Source: an uncultured Desulfomonile sp. (GTDB taxonomy: Bacteria > Desulfobacterota > Desulfomonilia > Desulfomonilales > Desulfomonilaceae). From it: 59,266 bases of DNA. The stretch covers positions 1-59,266 of the forward strand of contig CAITZA010000047.1 of assembly GCA_903896745.1 (NCBI GenBank), in the 5' to 3' direction. How positions within the stretch are numbered: position 1 is the stretch's first letter; each line of letters starts with the position of its first letter. Below the pieces are notes generated by a model that had not been told where the DNA came from, made no database searches, and saw only the letters and a list, made by a program, of their open reading frames with translations. Positions 35,743-44,528 of the stretch are shown here, piece after piece. The position numbers were made by a program, and so were the translations under genes.

Positions 35743-36426
35743 ATGCGGGCTATTTTCAGCTCACTCTTTCGTTTTTTTTTGACAGGCGTGGCTTCCCTGC
35801 TACCGTTTATGGTGACAATTTTTGTGGTAAGCTGGATAGTGAAAATAGCTGACGCCTATGTTGGTCCGAGTAGCGCCTTTGGACAATTTCTCGCGACCAT
35901 AGTGAGTCCGGAATACAAGATCCCGGGCTACCTCGGTGGCTACATGGTAGTTGTGCTCGTCATAATAATTTTAGGGTTCCTGATTACCAGGGCAACGGTG
36001 GTGAAATTGCACAAGGCTCTCAACGCCATTGTGTCGCGTATCCCTCTCGTGGGAAAAATTTATTCGGCTGTAGACCAGGCCGTCGATTTATTTGGTCAGA
36101 AAGGAAACTCCGGATTAGAGAAATTCGGCGGAGTAGGACAAGTGCGGCTTGGTAACGTCACGGCCTTATGCCTTTTGACCTCGTCCCAACACTACATCAT
36201 GGCTGATGGTAAGGAACATGTGCTGGTATTCATTCCCAACTCGCCAATTCCCGCCACCGGTTTTAATGTGTTGGTTCCGGTAGAGGATTTTAGGCCTTTG
36301 GACATGCCGATGGAAGATCTGCTGAAACTTCTCATGTCACTTGGATTGTTAGGCCCTCAGGCTCTAGGCTCGCGAATTTCCCAAAAGCCCTGCCACATTG
36401 ATACAGACCAAAACATCAACAATTAA
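35743..36426 (+). CDS. DUF502 family membrane protein
   Basis: A 227-residue protein with two hydrophobic segments (about residues 8-30 and 65-85: LLPFMVTIFVVSWIV and MVVVLVIIILGFLI) separated by a short loop with GPS. SRIPLVGKIYSAVDQAVDLF, FIPNSPIPATGFNVLVPVEDF and PMEDLLKLLMSLG are typical of the DUF502 family (bacteria and plant COV proteins). The function is not established. GAAAGGGGATC precedes the ATG. It sits 84 bases before the AmpG-like transporter in the same direction. Confidence 0.88.
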   Translation: MRAIFSSLFRFFLTGVASLLPFMVTIFVVSWIVKIADAYVGPSSAFGQFLATIVSPEYKIPGYLGGYMVVVLVIIILGFLITRATVVKLHKALNAIVSRIPLVGKIYSAVDQAVDLFGQKGNSGLEKFGGVGQVRLGNVTALCLLTSSQHYIMADGKEHVLVFIPNSPIPATGFNVLVPVEDFRPLDMPMEDLLKLLMSLGLLGPQALGSRISQKPCHIDTDQNINN

Positions 36427-36510
36427 TTAAAGTACTTTTTATAACCCTTGAATTTGTGTATTATCCGGTCTCCTAATGCCCTGTATGGGGCTTTGGACAT
36501 CGGAGACGCC

Positions 36511-37719
36511 ATGAAGTTGAACCGAAAACTTGTCTTGGTTTCAATACTTTACTTTGCAGAAGGTTTTCCTTTCGGGATAATTGAACAGACATTTCCTGTA
36601 TATTTCAGAATACATGGCATGAGCCTTATCGATCTGGGAATTCTAAGTCTGGTTAGCGTTCCTTATGCCTTGAAATTCCTCTGGGCGCCAGCGGTAGATT
36701 TTATTGGCGCCAGGCGTCACTGGATATCTGCGGCCCAGTTTCTCATGGCGGCATCGATAATCATTTTGCTCCCAATGGACCCAGCTTCCCCAACTACCCT
36801 TTTCTGGACAATGCTTCTCACTTTTTCTGTTCTTTCGGCAACTCAAGATATTGCGATTGACGCCTATACAATTGAGTTACTCAGTTCGTCAGAAATGGGA
36901 ATTGCCAATGGTTTCAGGCAGGCTGCCTATAGGGTTGCGCTAGTGCTGTCCGGTGGAGTTTTCATTGCGTTGGGTGGCTGGATGGGGTGGCAATTTACAT
37001 ATTTTATTGCAGCCGGTGGACTGGCTATTTGCGGACTGATTTCCCTGCGCCTGCCGCATATAGAAGTCCAGCGGCCTCGGTTTTCGTTCAAATCATTAGG
37101 CGCCCCCATTCAGGATTTGCTTAAAAGACCGAGTGTCGTGCAGGTCGCCTGTTTTATTTTACTTTTCAAACTCGGGGACCTGGCAATCGGGCCCATGGTA
37201 AGGCCATTCTGGCTTGATCAGGGTCTTACAACCACAGAAATAGGTTTGATCACAGGATCGATAGGAGTTGTTGCAGGAATAGCAGGCGCGTTGATGGGCG
37301 GATTATTCATGACCAGATACGGCATTTTCAAGGGATTATGGTTCCTTGGACTTTGGCAATCCCTAAGCAATCTGTCTTACGCCGTGGTGGCCGCATACCC
37401 GGGCTTTGGCGCCTCTGGTATTTATGTGGCTTCATTTTTTGAGTCCTTTTGTGGCGGTCTGGGCACTTCAGCCTTTCTGGCGTTCTTGATGAGCATTTGT
37501 CAGAAGGAGTTTTCGGCCACCCAATATGCGCTGCTATCAGCTCTTTTCAGAATTTCAGGAACAATTGCAGGCTCCCTGAGTGGCTGGGCGACTCAGGATA
37601 TAGGCTATGCATACTATTTTGTATGGACATTTGTTCTTTCGTTGCCGGCATTCCTTTTTGTCAGAAGCGCCAGGGGGTGGATACCGGCCTACGGTAGCCC
37701 GGAAAAGTCTTCTGACTGA
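36511..37719 (+). CDS. Major facilitator transporter, AmpG/PAT-like
   Basis: A 402-residue protein with about 12 membrane helices. SILYFAEGFPFGI at the N-terminus, SVPYALKFLWAPAVDF and ATQDIAIDAYTIELL are the signatures of the AmpG (peptidoglycan-acetyl transporter) branch. AmpG permeases import anhydro-muropeptides for cell-wall recycling; whether this one does so is unproven. The start at 36511 has GGAG eight bases upstream and matches the first helix; a longer frame from 36448 was rejected. Upstream is a DUF502 gene. It converges on the permease gene at 37774. Confidence 0.85.
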   Translation: MKLNRKLVLVSILYFAEGFPFGIIEQTFPVYFRIHGMSLIDLGILSLVSVPYALKFLWAPAVDFIGARRHWISAAQFLMAASIIILLPMDPASPTTLFWTMLLTFSVLSATQDIAIDAYTIELLSSSEMGIANGFRQAAYRVALVLSGGVFIALGGWMGWQFTYFIAAGGLAICGLISLRLPHIEVQRPRFSFKSLGAPIQDLLKRPSVVQVACFILLFKLGDLAIGPMVRPFWLDQGLTTTEIGLITGSIGVVAGIAGALMGGLFMTRYGIFKGLWFLGLWQSLSNLSYAVVAAYPGFGASGIYVASFFESFCGGLGTSAFLAFLMSICQKEFSATQYALLSALFRISGTIAGSLSGWATQDIGYAYYFVWTFVLSLPAFLFVRSARGWIPAYGSPEKSSD

Positions 37720-37773
37720 TTACCACGAAAATATCAATCATGTAATCTTGGCTAACTTATTCTGGCCAGGGGT

Positions 37774-38925
37774 CTATCCCAGGTGTCTCAACCCATCCGC
37801 AATCGGCAGACGGCTTACCCTGATGGCTGGAGGCAGAGCCGCAAGCAGTCCCACTGCCAGAGACACCAAAAGAATAAGCCCCAATGTGCTATGGGTTACC
37901 TCAAATACCGGTAGAAAAGCTTTCAGCTGGTTCTGAAAAATGATCCCGCCCGGAAACGTCAGAACCGCTCCCAGTAAACCCCCAGTAAAAGCCAAAGCTA
38001 CTGATTCACCGCAAATCAGTCCAAAAATAAAAATTGGACCAAAACCTAATGTTTTGAGTACAGCAAACTCTCCGGAACGTTCCCTTGCAGTCATTGCCAT
38101 GGTATTTGCCAAAACAATCAGTATGATTCCAATTACCACAATTGATATGATTTGAACCGCCCCGATAATGGCTTCCGTCATTGAGACAAAACCCATTTGA
38201 AATGCTTTCTCGGTCTCGGTAAGTGTTTCAGCGAGGGAATTTTTGAACAATGAATCAATGTCCTGTGAAATTTCAGGGGCTTTGTCTGGATCTTTAACTT
38301 TTACCATATACCACCCGGCCTTGTTGGCCAGATCGGGTGAACTCTTTTTAAGGGCTTCATTCAAAAAATCGTAGCGAAAAAAGAAAGCTGTCTCGTCAGT
38401 ATTTTTTTGAGCGCCTTTGTAAACCCCTACTAGCGTAAGCTCTATCTTTCCCGGATAAATTGTGCCCTGTAATGGAATAACATCCCCTATTTTCCACCCA
38501 AATCTATCGACCAGCGCCTTGCCGGCTATCGCTGCGTTTCTGTCTTTTTCAAAAGCCTTTTTTTCATCTACCGTGAGCAGGAACTCAGGATACATATCGA
38601 GGTAATCAAGCCCATTGATAGCAAACTGGGGAAAAAAGTTTTTCTTGTCTTTGTAGACTCCGCCATACCATAGCCCGTACCCAACTCCGCTCACACCATG
38701 AACCTGCGATATTTTGTTACGGTATGAAAGTGGCAGGGAGTAAATAAGAGATATCTTGTTTCTTGTCACCAATCGATTGACTGAGGATGTTTCAACCCCA
38801 ATATACCATGCCCCGATCAGTGTCTGCAAAATGCCAAAGGCCAGCATCGCTATCGACACACCCAGGAGAGTCAGCGCTGAGCGCAATCTGCTTCTGAAGA
38901 CGTTTCTGATAATCAGTCTTATCAA
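37774..38925 (-). CDS. FtsX/MacB-type ABC transporter permease
   Basis: A 383-residue protein with an N-terminal helix (SALTLLGVSIAMLAFGIL), a large extracytoplasmic domain of about 210 residues (MacB-PCD type: GKALVDRFGWKIGDVIPL, LTLVGVYKG) and three C-terminal helices with MAMTARERSGEFAVLKTLGF and the closing PAIRVSRLPIADGLRHL. This topology belongs to type VII ABC systems such as MacB or LolCE, which move substrates across the periplasm. No ATPase gene adjoins; a dynamin-like GTPase gene ends two bases upstream. The ATPase may be encoded elsewhere. Confidence 0.85.
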   Translation of the reverse strand: MIRLIIRNVFRSRLRSALTLLGVSIAMLAFGILQTLIGAWYIGVETSSVNRLVTRNKISLIYSLPLSYRNKISQVHGVSGVGYGLWYGGVYKDKKNFFPQFAINGLDYLDMYPEFLLTVDEKKAFEKDRNAAIAGKALVDRFGWKIGDVIPLQGTIYPGKIELTLVGVYKGAQKNTDETAFFFRYDFLNEALKKSSPDLANKAGWYMVKVKDPDKAPEISQDIDSLFKNSLAETLTETEKAFQMGFVSMTEAIIGAVQIISIVVIGIILIVLANTMAMTARERSGEFAVLKTLGFGPIFIFGLICGESVALAFTGGLLGAVLTFPGGIIFQNQLKAFLPVFEVTHSTLGLILLVSLAVGLLAALPPAIRVSRLPIADGLRHLG

Positions 38926-38927
38926 TC

Positions 38928-40724
38928 TCAGACTTTCTCATCAATTGGGAGGTCGGGCGTTTTTGAGCAAAATAACTGTTTGATACGGTATAGTTTATTC
39001 ACGGAATTTGAAATACGTTCCACATTGCCTTTTATTTCCATTGAAATTTGTTTCGCCTGACTTTCAACAGCCTTGTCCATGACGTTCAAGACATGAATGG
39101 CCAAATAATCAGATCTCTTACGCAGTTTTTTTATTCGCCTGCCTGACAACCAGGTGATCAAAAGCAGCTCCACAAGAACCAGAGCCAATAAGGCTGTGAA
39201 ACCGTCAGGGCCGAACAACCCGGAGGCTAAAGCAATCAACGCCCACACAGACCCTATCAAGTCAAAGTCATTGAATATTTTCATGATAGAGTCCTGCCCG
39301 GAAAAACGGACAAATAACAACCCTAACGGAATACACAAAATCAGGATTTGAATAAACCTCAAAAAAATGGAACTGATTTTTTTGGCGCCTGGGTCGTTTT
39401 TTTTTGACAACAGCGTCAGGAACTCTTCTACCACATTTGAACCTGTAACAACAAAATCGTTTGGCTTTGTCTGGCTGATTCGCCCCAAAGAACCAAGCAT
39501 TGCTTCAGAATTGATTCTGGCTTCAATACTACTTATTCTCTCGATCCATGGGCCGCTCAATGTAGCTAGAACTTCCCTGATTTTAGCCGAGACCTGGTCT
39601 GCATATCCTTCGTTTTCAACATAAAATCGTCCTGTCAATAATCTCATGACAAGTTTGACGGAAGAAATTGAATTGTCTGTGCGGAGCAAATATTCAAAAA
39701 TGGCGGAAGAAATTTTTTGTTTGTTGAGCTCGTTACTGCCCATCACTTTGGGCCAGTCATTTTCCTGCGTTATTTCAGCAACTGTTTGGATGGCTTGCAG
39801 TTTCAAATCGGGTTTTGCCTGTTCATAAATTCTGTCAAACAGGCGCCGGGACTTGTGAAACAAATTCAGGAACTTTATACTTTCAACTTCTTTGGAATTT
39901 CGTCTGGCCATGATGAATTCCCTGAACCTGGAAAATTCTTCACTCAAGAATTTGTCTTTGAGAATAGTGGTGAATTCTTCATGACCTGACAGGGAAAAAA
40001 CCCGTGGGTTGTTTATTTTGGCTTCTGTTTTAAGATGAAAGATGAAATCTCCCAAAGCTTCTTTCAGTCTTGAATATTTGTCTGAACAAGTATTATCAAG
40101 CAACTGGTCTGATTTGTTGAACACAAAACTGAAATTGTTTTGATGAGAGTTAGATTTCTTGATAAATTCAAAAAAAGTGGCATTAGCGTATTTTTCCGGA
40201 CTGACCACCCAAATTATCATGTCCAGATTTGGTAATATTTTCAATGTAGTTTGTTCATTCTTATTGTCATGACTGTCAAAATCCGGCAAATCCACAATTA
40301 TTAGATCTCTTATGATGTCTATCTGATGAGTGGCGTCTGGTTCCCTGAAAAGCTCGTCACCCCGGTAAAAAGACGTAATAGCATCCTGATGCCTGTATAG
40401 AACAGCCCTGTCTGTATAAGGACGTCTGTCTGACGCAAGTGAAATTTCTCTCTGCGCTAACGCATTAATCAACGTAGACTTTCCAACCCCTGTGCCTCCG
40501 ACAAAACCCATTACAATGGTGAATTTTGTAAGTTTCGTCTTGGCCAGAAGCTCCATCGCCTGATCTTGAAACGCTTTGTTATCAGATGCGCCCAAAAGAT
40601 CGGGACCTTCTGAATCGAGAAATCCATTTAGCCGTTCGATCGATTTTGCCAGGGTTGAACAGTCCACAACATTTTCTAACTGATTAGTAATCTGAGAGTC
40701 TCTTGAGTGGGGTATGGCGTTCAA
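38928..40724 (-). CDS. Dynamin-like/HSR1-type GTPase with two membrane helices
   Basis: A 598-residue protein. The P-loop is GFVGGTGVGKSTLINAL (about residues 72-88). The G3 motif reads DLPDFDS with Asp instead of the usual Gly, as in one branch of bacterial dynamin-like GTPases, followed by IIWVVSPEKYAN. The G4 motif is NKSD. A long helical middle (about 290-450) precedes two hydrophobic segments (ILILCIPLGLLFV and LLALVLVELLLITWL, about 460-540) and a coiled tail. It probably binds and remodels the inner membrane. The start is TTG with a weak ribosome site. The permease follows by two bases, so the two are surely co-translated. Confidence 0.8.
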   Translation of the reverse strand: MNAIPHSRDSQITNQLENVVDCSTLAKSIERLNGFLDSEGPDLLGASDNKAFQDQAMELLAKTKLTKFTIVMGFVGGTGVGKSTLINALAQREISLASDRRPYTDRAVLYRHQDAITSFYRGDELFREPDATHQIDIIRDLIIVDLPDFDSHDNKNEQTTLKILPNLDMIIWVVSPEKYANATFFEFIKKSNSHQNNFSFVFNKSDQLLDNTCSDKYSRLKEALGDFIFHLKTEAKINNPRVFSLSGHEEFTTILKDKFLSEEFSRFREFIMARRNSKEVESIKFLNLFHKSRRLFDRIYEQAKPDLKLQAIQTVAEITQENDWPKVMGSNELNKQKISSAIFEYLLRTDNSISSVKLVMRLLTGRFYVENEGYADQVSAKIREVLATLSGPWIERISSIEARINSEAMLGSLGRISQTKPNDFVVTGSNVVEEFLTLLSKKNDPGAKKISSIFLRFIQILILCIPLGLLFVRFSGQDSIMKIFNDFDLIGSVWALIALASGLFGPDGFTALLALVLVELLLITWLSGRRIKKLRKRSDYLAIHVLNVMDKAVESQAKQISMEIKGNVERISNSVNKLYRIKQLFCSKTPDLPIDEKV

Positions 40725-40785
40725 GGCGTTACGAGGAAAGAGCCAGCCTTGCCTGAGAGAAGTGGCTCAGACAAAGCAATTGTAA

Positions 40786-41151
40786 TTACCACGGAATTTT
40801 AACAACTTCAGAATCCTTGCATTCCGCATCCAGTGGTCTTAACCACGGGAACCATATCGGGATAGGCTTGAGAGACAAGCAAGGGGCCTTAAATTCGAAC
40901 GCTTGGTTACAACCGGGCAAACATACCGAGAATGTCCCAAGGCTTACCCAAGGTAAGACATGAAATTCAGTCTTAATCAATGTGGGCCATATTGGTAAAT
41001 CGAATGGTATTGCAACAGGACCAACCGTCTCTGGAGGAGGTGGCTTATCCGGCAAACAGGGTCTCGGAAGTGTATTTCCCGCCATACATACATAAGGAGC
41101 CAGTAACAGCAGAGCCATCATTATGACAAACAATTTCTTGAATCTGTTCAT
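40786..41151 (-). CDS. Small secreted Pro/Cys-rich protein, unknown
   Basis: A 121-residue protein with a clear signal peptide (MNRFKKLFVIMMALLLLAP, cleavage near CMA-G). The mature part has six to seven cysteines and many prolines and tryptophans (LPDKPPPPETVGPV, FPWLRPLDAEC). AGGAGAGAGAG precedes the ATG, so the start is secure. No family is recognised. It is a single gene on the minus strand, 61 bases from the GTPase start; periplasmic or cell-surface location is inferred. Confidence 0.7.
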   Translation of the reverse strand: MNRFKKLFVIMMALLLLAPYVCMAGNTLPRPCLPDKPPPPETVGPVAIPFDLPIWPTLIKTEFHVLPWVSLGTFSVCLPGCNQAFEFKAPCLSLKPIPIWFPWLRPLDAECKDSEVVKIPW

Positions 41152-41330
41152 CTCTCTCTCCTAATCGGCATTACCGATTGAGGCGCCGAACGACATAAAA
41201 AAATAATATACTAGGGTTATGCTACCATGCCAGGATATGGAAAGTCAATCCGGCTTACGCGTTTTGGCGCTGCACAACCCCGAAGGATTGTCCTGCCTGA
41301 ATCTTATCCAATTCGACCAGTTTTTTTCTT

Positions 41331-41374
41331 AAAAATTAAAAAAAGATCGACAACTCCATGAATCGTCGATCTTT
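41331..41374 (-). terminator. Intrinsic terminator of ppdK
   Basis: On the minus strand AAAGATCGAC and GTCGATCTTT form a perfect 10-bp stem with a 13-base loop, followed by TTTTAATTTTT. It lies about 35 bases after the ppdK stop codon. Confidence 0.85.
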
Positions 41375-41408
41375 CAAATAACCTCTTTAAAGGAAATTAC
41401 ATTAGCTA

Positions 41409-44216
41409 TTACAGTTGCTTGGACTTGTAATCAACCTGCTGTTTCTTTTCCAGCAGGGTGGCGTGCGCTGCCGCAAGCCTGGCTATCGGAACTCTGGGGC
41501 CTGAACATGACACGTAGTTCAACCCTATGTTGTGGCAGAACTGTATGGATGCAGGATGTCCACCGTGCTCCCCGCAAATACCAATCTTCAGATTCGGGTT
41601 GGTTGTTCTTCCGGAACTTACCGCCATCTTCATCAACGCCCCAACTCCAACCGTATCGAGAGATTCGAATGGGTTGGCGGGTAGAAGTCCCGCTTCCTGA
41701 TAGAATGGCAGGAACTTGTTTTCAGCGTCTTCACGGCTGAAAGAGAATGTCGCCTGAGTAAGATCATTTGTTCCAAACGAGAAGAACTCTGCAACTTCCG
41801 CAATGCTTTGAGCCGTTACGCAGGCCCTGACAACCTCAATCATTGAACCGAACTTGAATTTTAGCTTCAGATTGTTTGCAGATTCTATTTCGGCCTGGCA
41901 TTCATCGACATATTTCTTGACCCAGCGAAGTTCCTTGTGTGAGCAGACTTGGGGGACCATAATTTCGGGAAACACCTCAAATCCCTCTTTCATACATTCA
42001 GCAGTAGCTTCGAGAATGGCCTGAATCTGCATCTGGTAGATTTCCGGATAGGTTATGCCCAGACGCACTCCCCTATGCCCCAGCATTGGGTTGATTTCCC
42101 TGAGGGTTCTCACCCTCTGAAGCATAAGTTTTCTTTTTGCCAGAGCTTTTTCAACCGTAACCGGGTCAAGAGCTGACAGGTTTAGCGGTAGCAGTGAAAG
42201 TCCTTCCAGATAGTGAGAATGGGCGTCAACATCTACTAGCCTGACTGCGTCCAGAAGTTCCTGAGCTGCTTTCTGTATTGAGCTCAATCTTTTAAGTTCT
42301 TCAAGCTGTTTTATTAAATCGTTTTCACTAGGCAAAAATTCGTGGATTGGTGGATCGAGGAGACGAATAGTCACTGGATAAGGTGACATGGCTTTGAGAA
42401 TAGCCTTGAAATCTGACCTCTGAATTGGAAGCAACTTGGCTAGGGCCTTTTTTCTGTCTTCAGGGGTTTCAGCCAGAATCATATCTACAACTTTGGGCAA
42501 TCTTTCAGCGGCGTTGAACATACGCTCAGTTCGGCAAAGTCCTATACCGACAGCTCCATATCCTCTTGACTTTTCAGCGTCTTCAGGAGTATCGGCGTTA
42601 GCCATGACACCAAGGCGCGCTATGTTGTCCGCCCAGCCCAGCAAAATGTTCAGGTGTTCGCTAAATTCTGGTTCAATGGTTGGAATTTCACCCAGATACA
42701 CATTACCGGTTCCACCATCGATCGTGATGATGTCTCCCTCGTGAATAACCTTGTCGCCTACAATGGCCAGTCTCTGTTCTGTTTGAACTACGATACCCTC
42801 AGCTCCGGCCACGCAGGGTTTTCCCATTCCACGCGCCACAACGGCAGCGTGTGAAGTCTTTCCACCTCGACTAGTTAGAATGCCTTGGGAAGCAAAAAAA
42901 CCATGTATGTCTTCCGGTTTTGTTTCTTCTCTGACCAGGATCACTTTTTCGCCCTGACGTCCTTCTGTTTCGGCCCTGTCGGCGTCGAATATACATCTAC
43001 CGGAAGCTGCGCCGGGCGAAGCCGGTAAGCCGGTTGCCAGAGGCGTAGCCTCATAGCTCGGGTCCAGCCCCGGATACAGTAATTGTTCCAAGTGTTCAGG
43101 GTTGATCCGTAATAAGGCCTCCTCTTTTGATAGTAACCCTTCTTCAACCATATCAACTGATGAACGAACCATAGCCTGGGCGTTCATTTTTCCATTTCGA
43201 GTCTGTAAACAGTACAGTATGCCCCTTTCAATCGTGAACTCAAAGTCCTGAACCTCTCGATAATGCTTTTCAAGCCTGTCCCTGAGTTCTTCCAACTGCT
43301 TGTAGAGCGAAGGCATCTCCTGCCCCATGGCTTGAATGGGTTTGGGAGTCCTTATTCCAGCAACGACGTCCTCTCCCTGAGCGTTCACCAGATACTCGCC
43401 AAACATCACGTTTTCACCATTGGCGGGGTCTCTTGTGAAACCAACACCGGTTCCACTGTCATTACCCATGTTACCAAACACCATGGCCACAATGTTCACC
43501 GCTGTTCCATTTGCCATGGCGGTAGTGATGTTAAATTCCCGGCGGTAATCAACAGCCCGTTTGCCGGACCACGAATTAAAAACAGCCTTGATCGCAATGG
43601 TTAACTGATCATAAACATCTTCCGGGAACGGCCTGAACGTCTGCTCGTAAACAACATTCAGAAATAGTTCGCTAATTTCCTTGAGATCCTCCGTGGTGAG
43701 GTCAACATCTGAAATGGCGCCGGTTTTAACCTTTACAGCTTCCAGGGTTTCATCAAAATACTGATCGGGAATGCCCATGGCGATTTTGCCGAAAAGCTGA
43801 ATGAATCGTCTATATGCGTCATATCCGAAACGCTCATTGCCGGTTTGAGCTATCAGGCCGTGGAGGGTATTCGAGTTAAGACCCAGGTTGAGGATTGTAT
43901 CCATCATTCCCGGCATGGACAAAGCTGAACCTGAGCGGACAGACACCAGTAAAGGATTTTCAGAGTCACCAAATATCTTGCCCGATTCTTTCTCGAGTTC
44001 TCTCATGTGCCCGATGACTTCTTCCATCATACCGGGAGGTAATTCTCCAACCCCAGAATCCAAATAACTCAAACAGGCTTCAGTAGTAATTACAAAGCCA
44101 GGCGGCACCTTGAGCCCTATCTGGGTCATTTCACAAAGACCCGCTCCCTTTCCGCCCAAGAGCTTCTTGTTCTTTCCGTCACCCTCTCGAAATGAGTATA
44201 CGAATTTTTGGCTCAT
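41409..44216 (-). CDS. ppdK: Pyruvate phosphate dikinase
   Basis: A 935-residue enzyme that interconverts pyruvate and phosphoenolpyruvate using ATP and phosphate; in anaerobes it serves gluconeogenesis or glycolysis. The N-terminal ATP-grasp part has LLGGKGAGLCEMTQIGLKVPPGFVI. The phosphohistidine domain has GGKTSHAAVVARGMGKPC with the swivelling His. The C-terminal TIM barrel has the PEP-site motifs RLLDPPIHEFLP, NPMLGHRGVRLG, SFGTNDLTQ and ICGEHGGHP. It is about 50 residues longer than usual because of an insertion between HEFLP and NPMLG. The ATG at 44216 has GGAGAGTGAG upstream; a 26-residue extension to 44294 is unlikely. Terminator at 41331-41374. Confidence 0.96.
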   Translation of the reverse strand: MSQKFVYSFREGDGKNKKLLGGKGAGLCEMTQIGLKVPPGFVITTEACLSYLDSGVGELPPGMMEEVIGHMRELEKESGKIFGDSENPLLVSVRSGSALSMPGMMDTILNLGLNSNTLHGLIAQTGNERFGYDAYRRFIQLFGKIAMGIPDQYFDETLEAVKVKTGAISDVDLTTEDLKEISELFLNVVYEQTFRPFPEDVYDQLTIAIKAVFNSWSGKRAVDYRREFNITTAMANGTAVNIVAMVFGNMGNDSGTGVGFTRDPANGENVMFGEYLVNAQGEDVVAGIRTPKPIQAMGQEMPSLYKQLEELRDRLEKHYREVQDFEFTIERGILYCLQTRNGKMNAQAMVRSSVDMVEEGLLSKEEALLRINPEHLEQLLYPGLDPSYEATPLATGLPASPGAASGRCIFDADRAETEGRQGEKVILVREETKPEDIHGFFASQGILTSRGGKTSHAAVVARGMGKPCVAGAEGIVVQTEQRLAIVGDKVIHEGDIITIDGGTGNVYLGEIPTIEPEFSEHLNILLGWADNIARLGVMANADTPEDAEKSRGYGAVGIGLCRTERMFNAAERLPKVVDMILAETPEDRKKALAKLLPIQRSDFKAILKAMSPYPVTIRLLDPPIHEFLPSENDLIKQLEELKRLSSIQKAAQELLDAVRLVDVDAHSHYLEGLSLLPLNLSALDPVTVEKALAKRKLMLQRVRTLREINPMLGHRGVRLGITYPEIYQMQIQAILEATAECMKEGFEVFPEIMVPQVCSHKELRWVKKYVDECQAEIESANNLKLKFKFGSMIEVVRACVTAQSIAEVAEFFSFGTNDLTQATFSFSREDAENKFLPFYQEAGLLPANPFESLDTVGVGALMKMAVSSGRTTNPNLKIGICGEHGGHPASIQFCHNIGLNYVSCSGPRVPIARLAAAHATLLEKKQQVDYKSKQL

Positions 44217-44528
44217 CTCACTCTCCAGTTCCATTATTGTCGCGCATTGACTTAATTCACCTCCAAAACTGAGGGAAAAAACACCAAAACCCACCCGAGG
44301 CCACTGGCCTTACTATTGTTTATTTTTAATACTGATCAATCTTGGCAGAATCGTACTAGTTTATCAAATAATGTTCATTCATATCAAATAAAACCTTAAC
44401 AACTTTTTGACAATCATCAACATTCAAAAAAATTTCTTTTTTGATTAAGGATTGGGCCTTGATTGTCTACAAGCAACTTTCGATCGATGCAAATCAATCA
44501 CTTAAGCATTTGAGGCTGTCGCCCATTT
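44217..44528. other. Intergenic region upstream of ppdK
   Basis: 312 AT-rich bases between ppdK and the stop of the activator gene. They contain a candidate ppdK promoter (44358-44387) and a run of A then T around 44430. No gene is recognisable. Confidence 0.5.
44358..44387 (-). promoter_or_regulatory. Candidate promoter of ppdK
   Basis: On the minus strand TTGATA (44382-44387) is separated by 18 bases from TAAACT (44358-44363), about 140 bases before the start codon. Both boxes are one or two bases off consensus. Confidence 0.4.
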
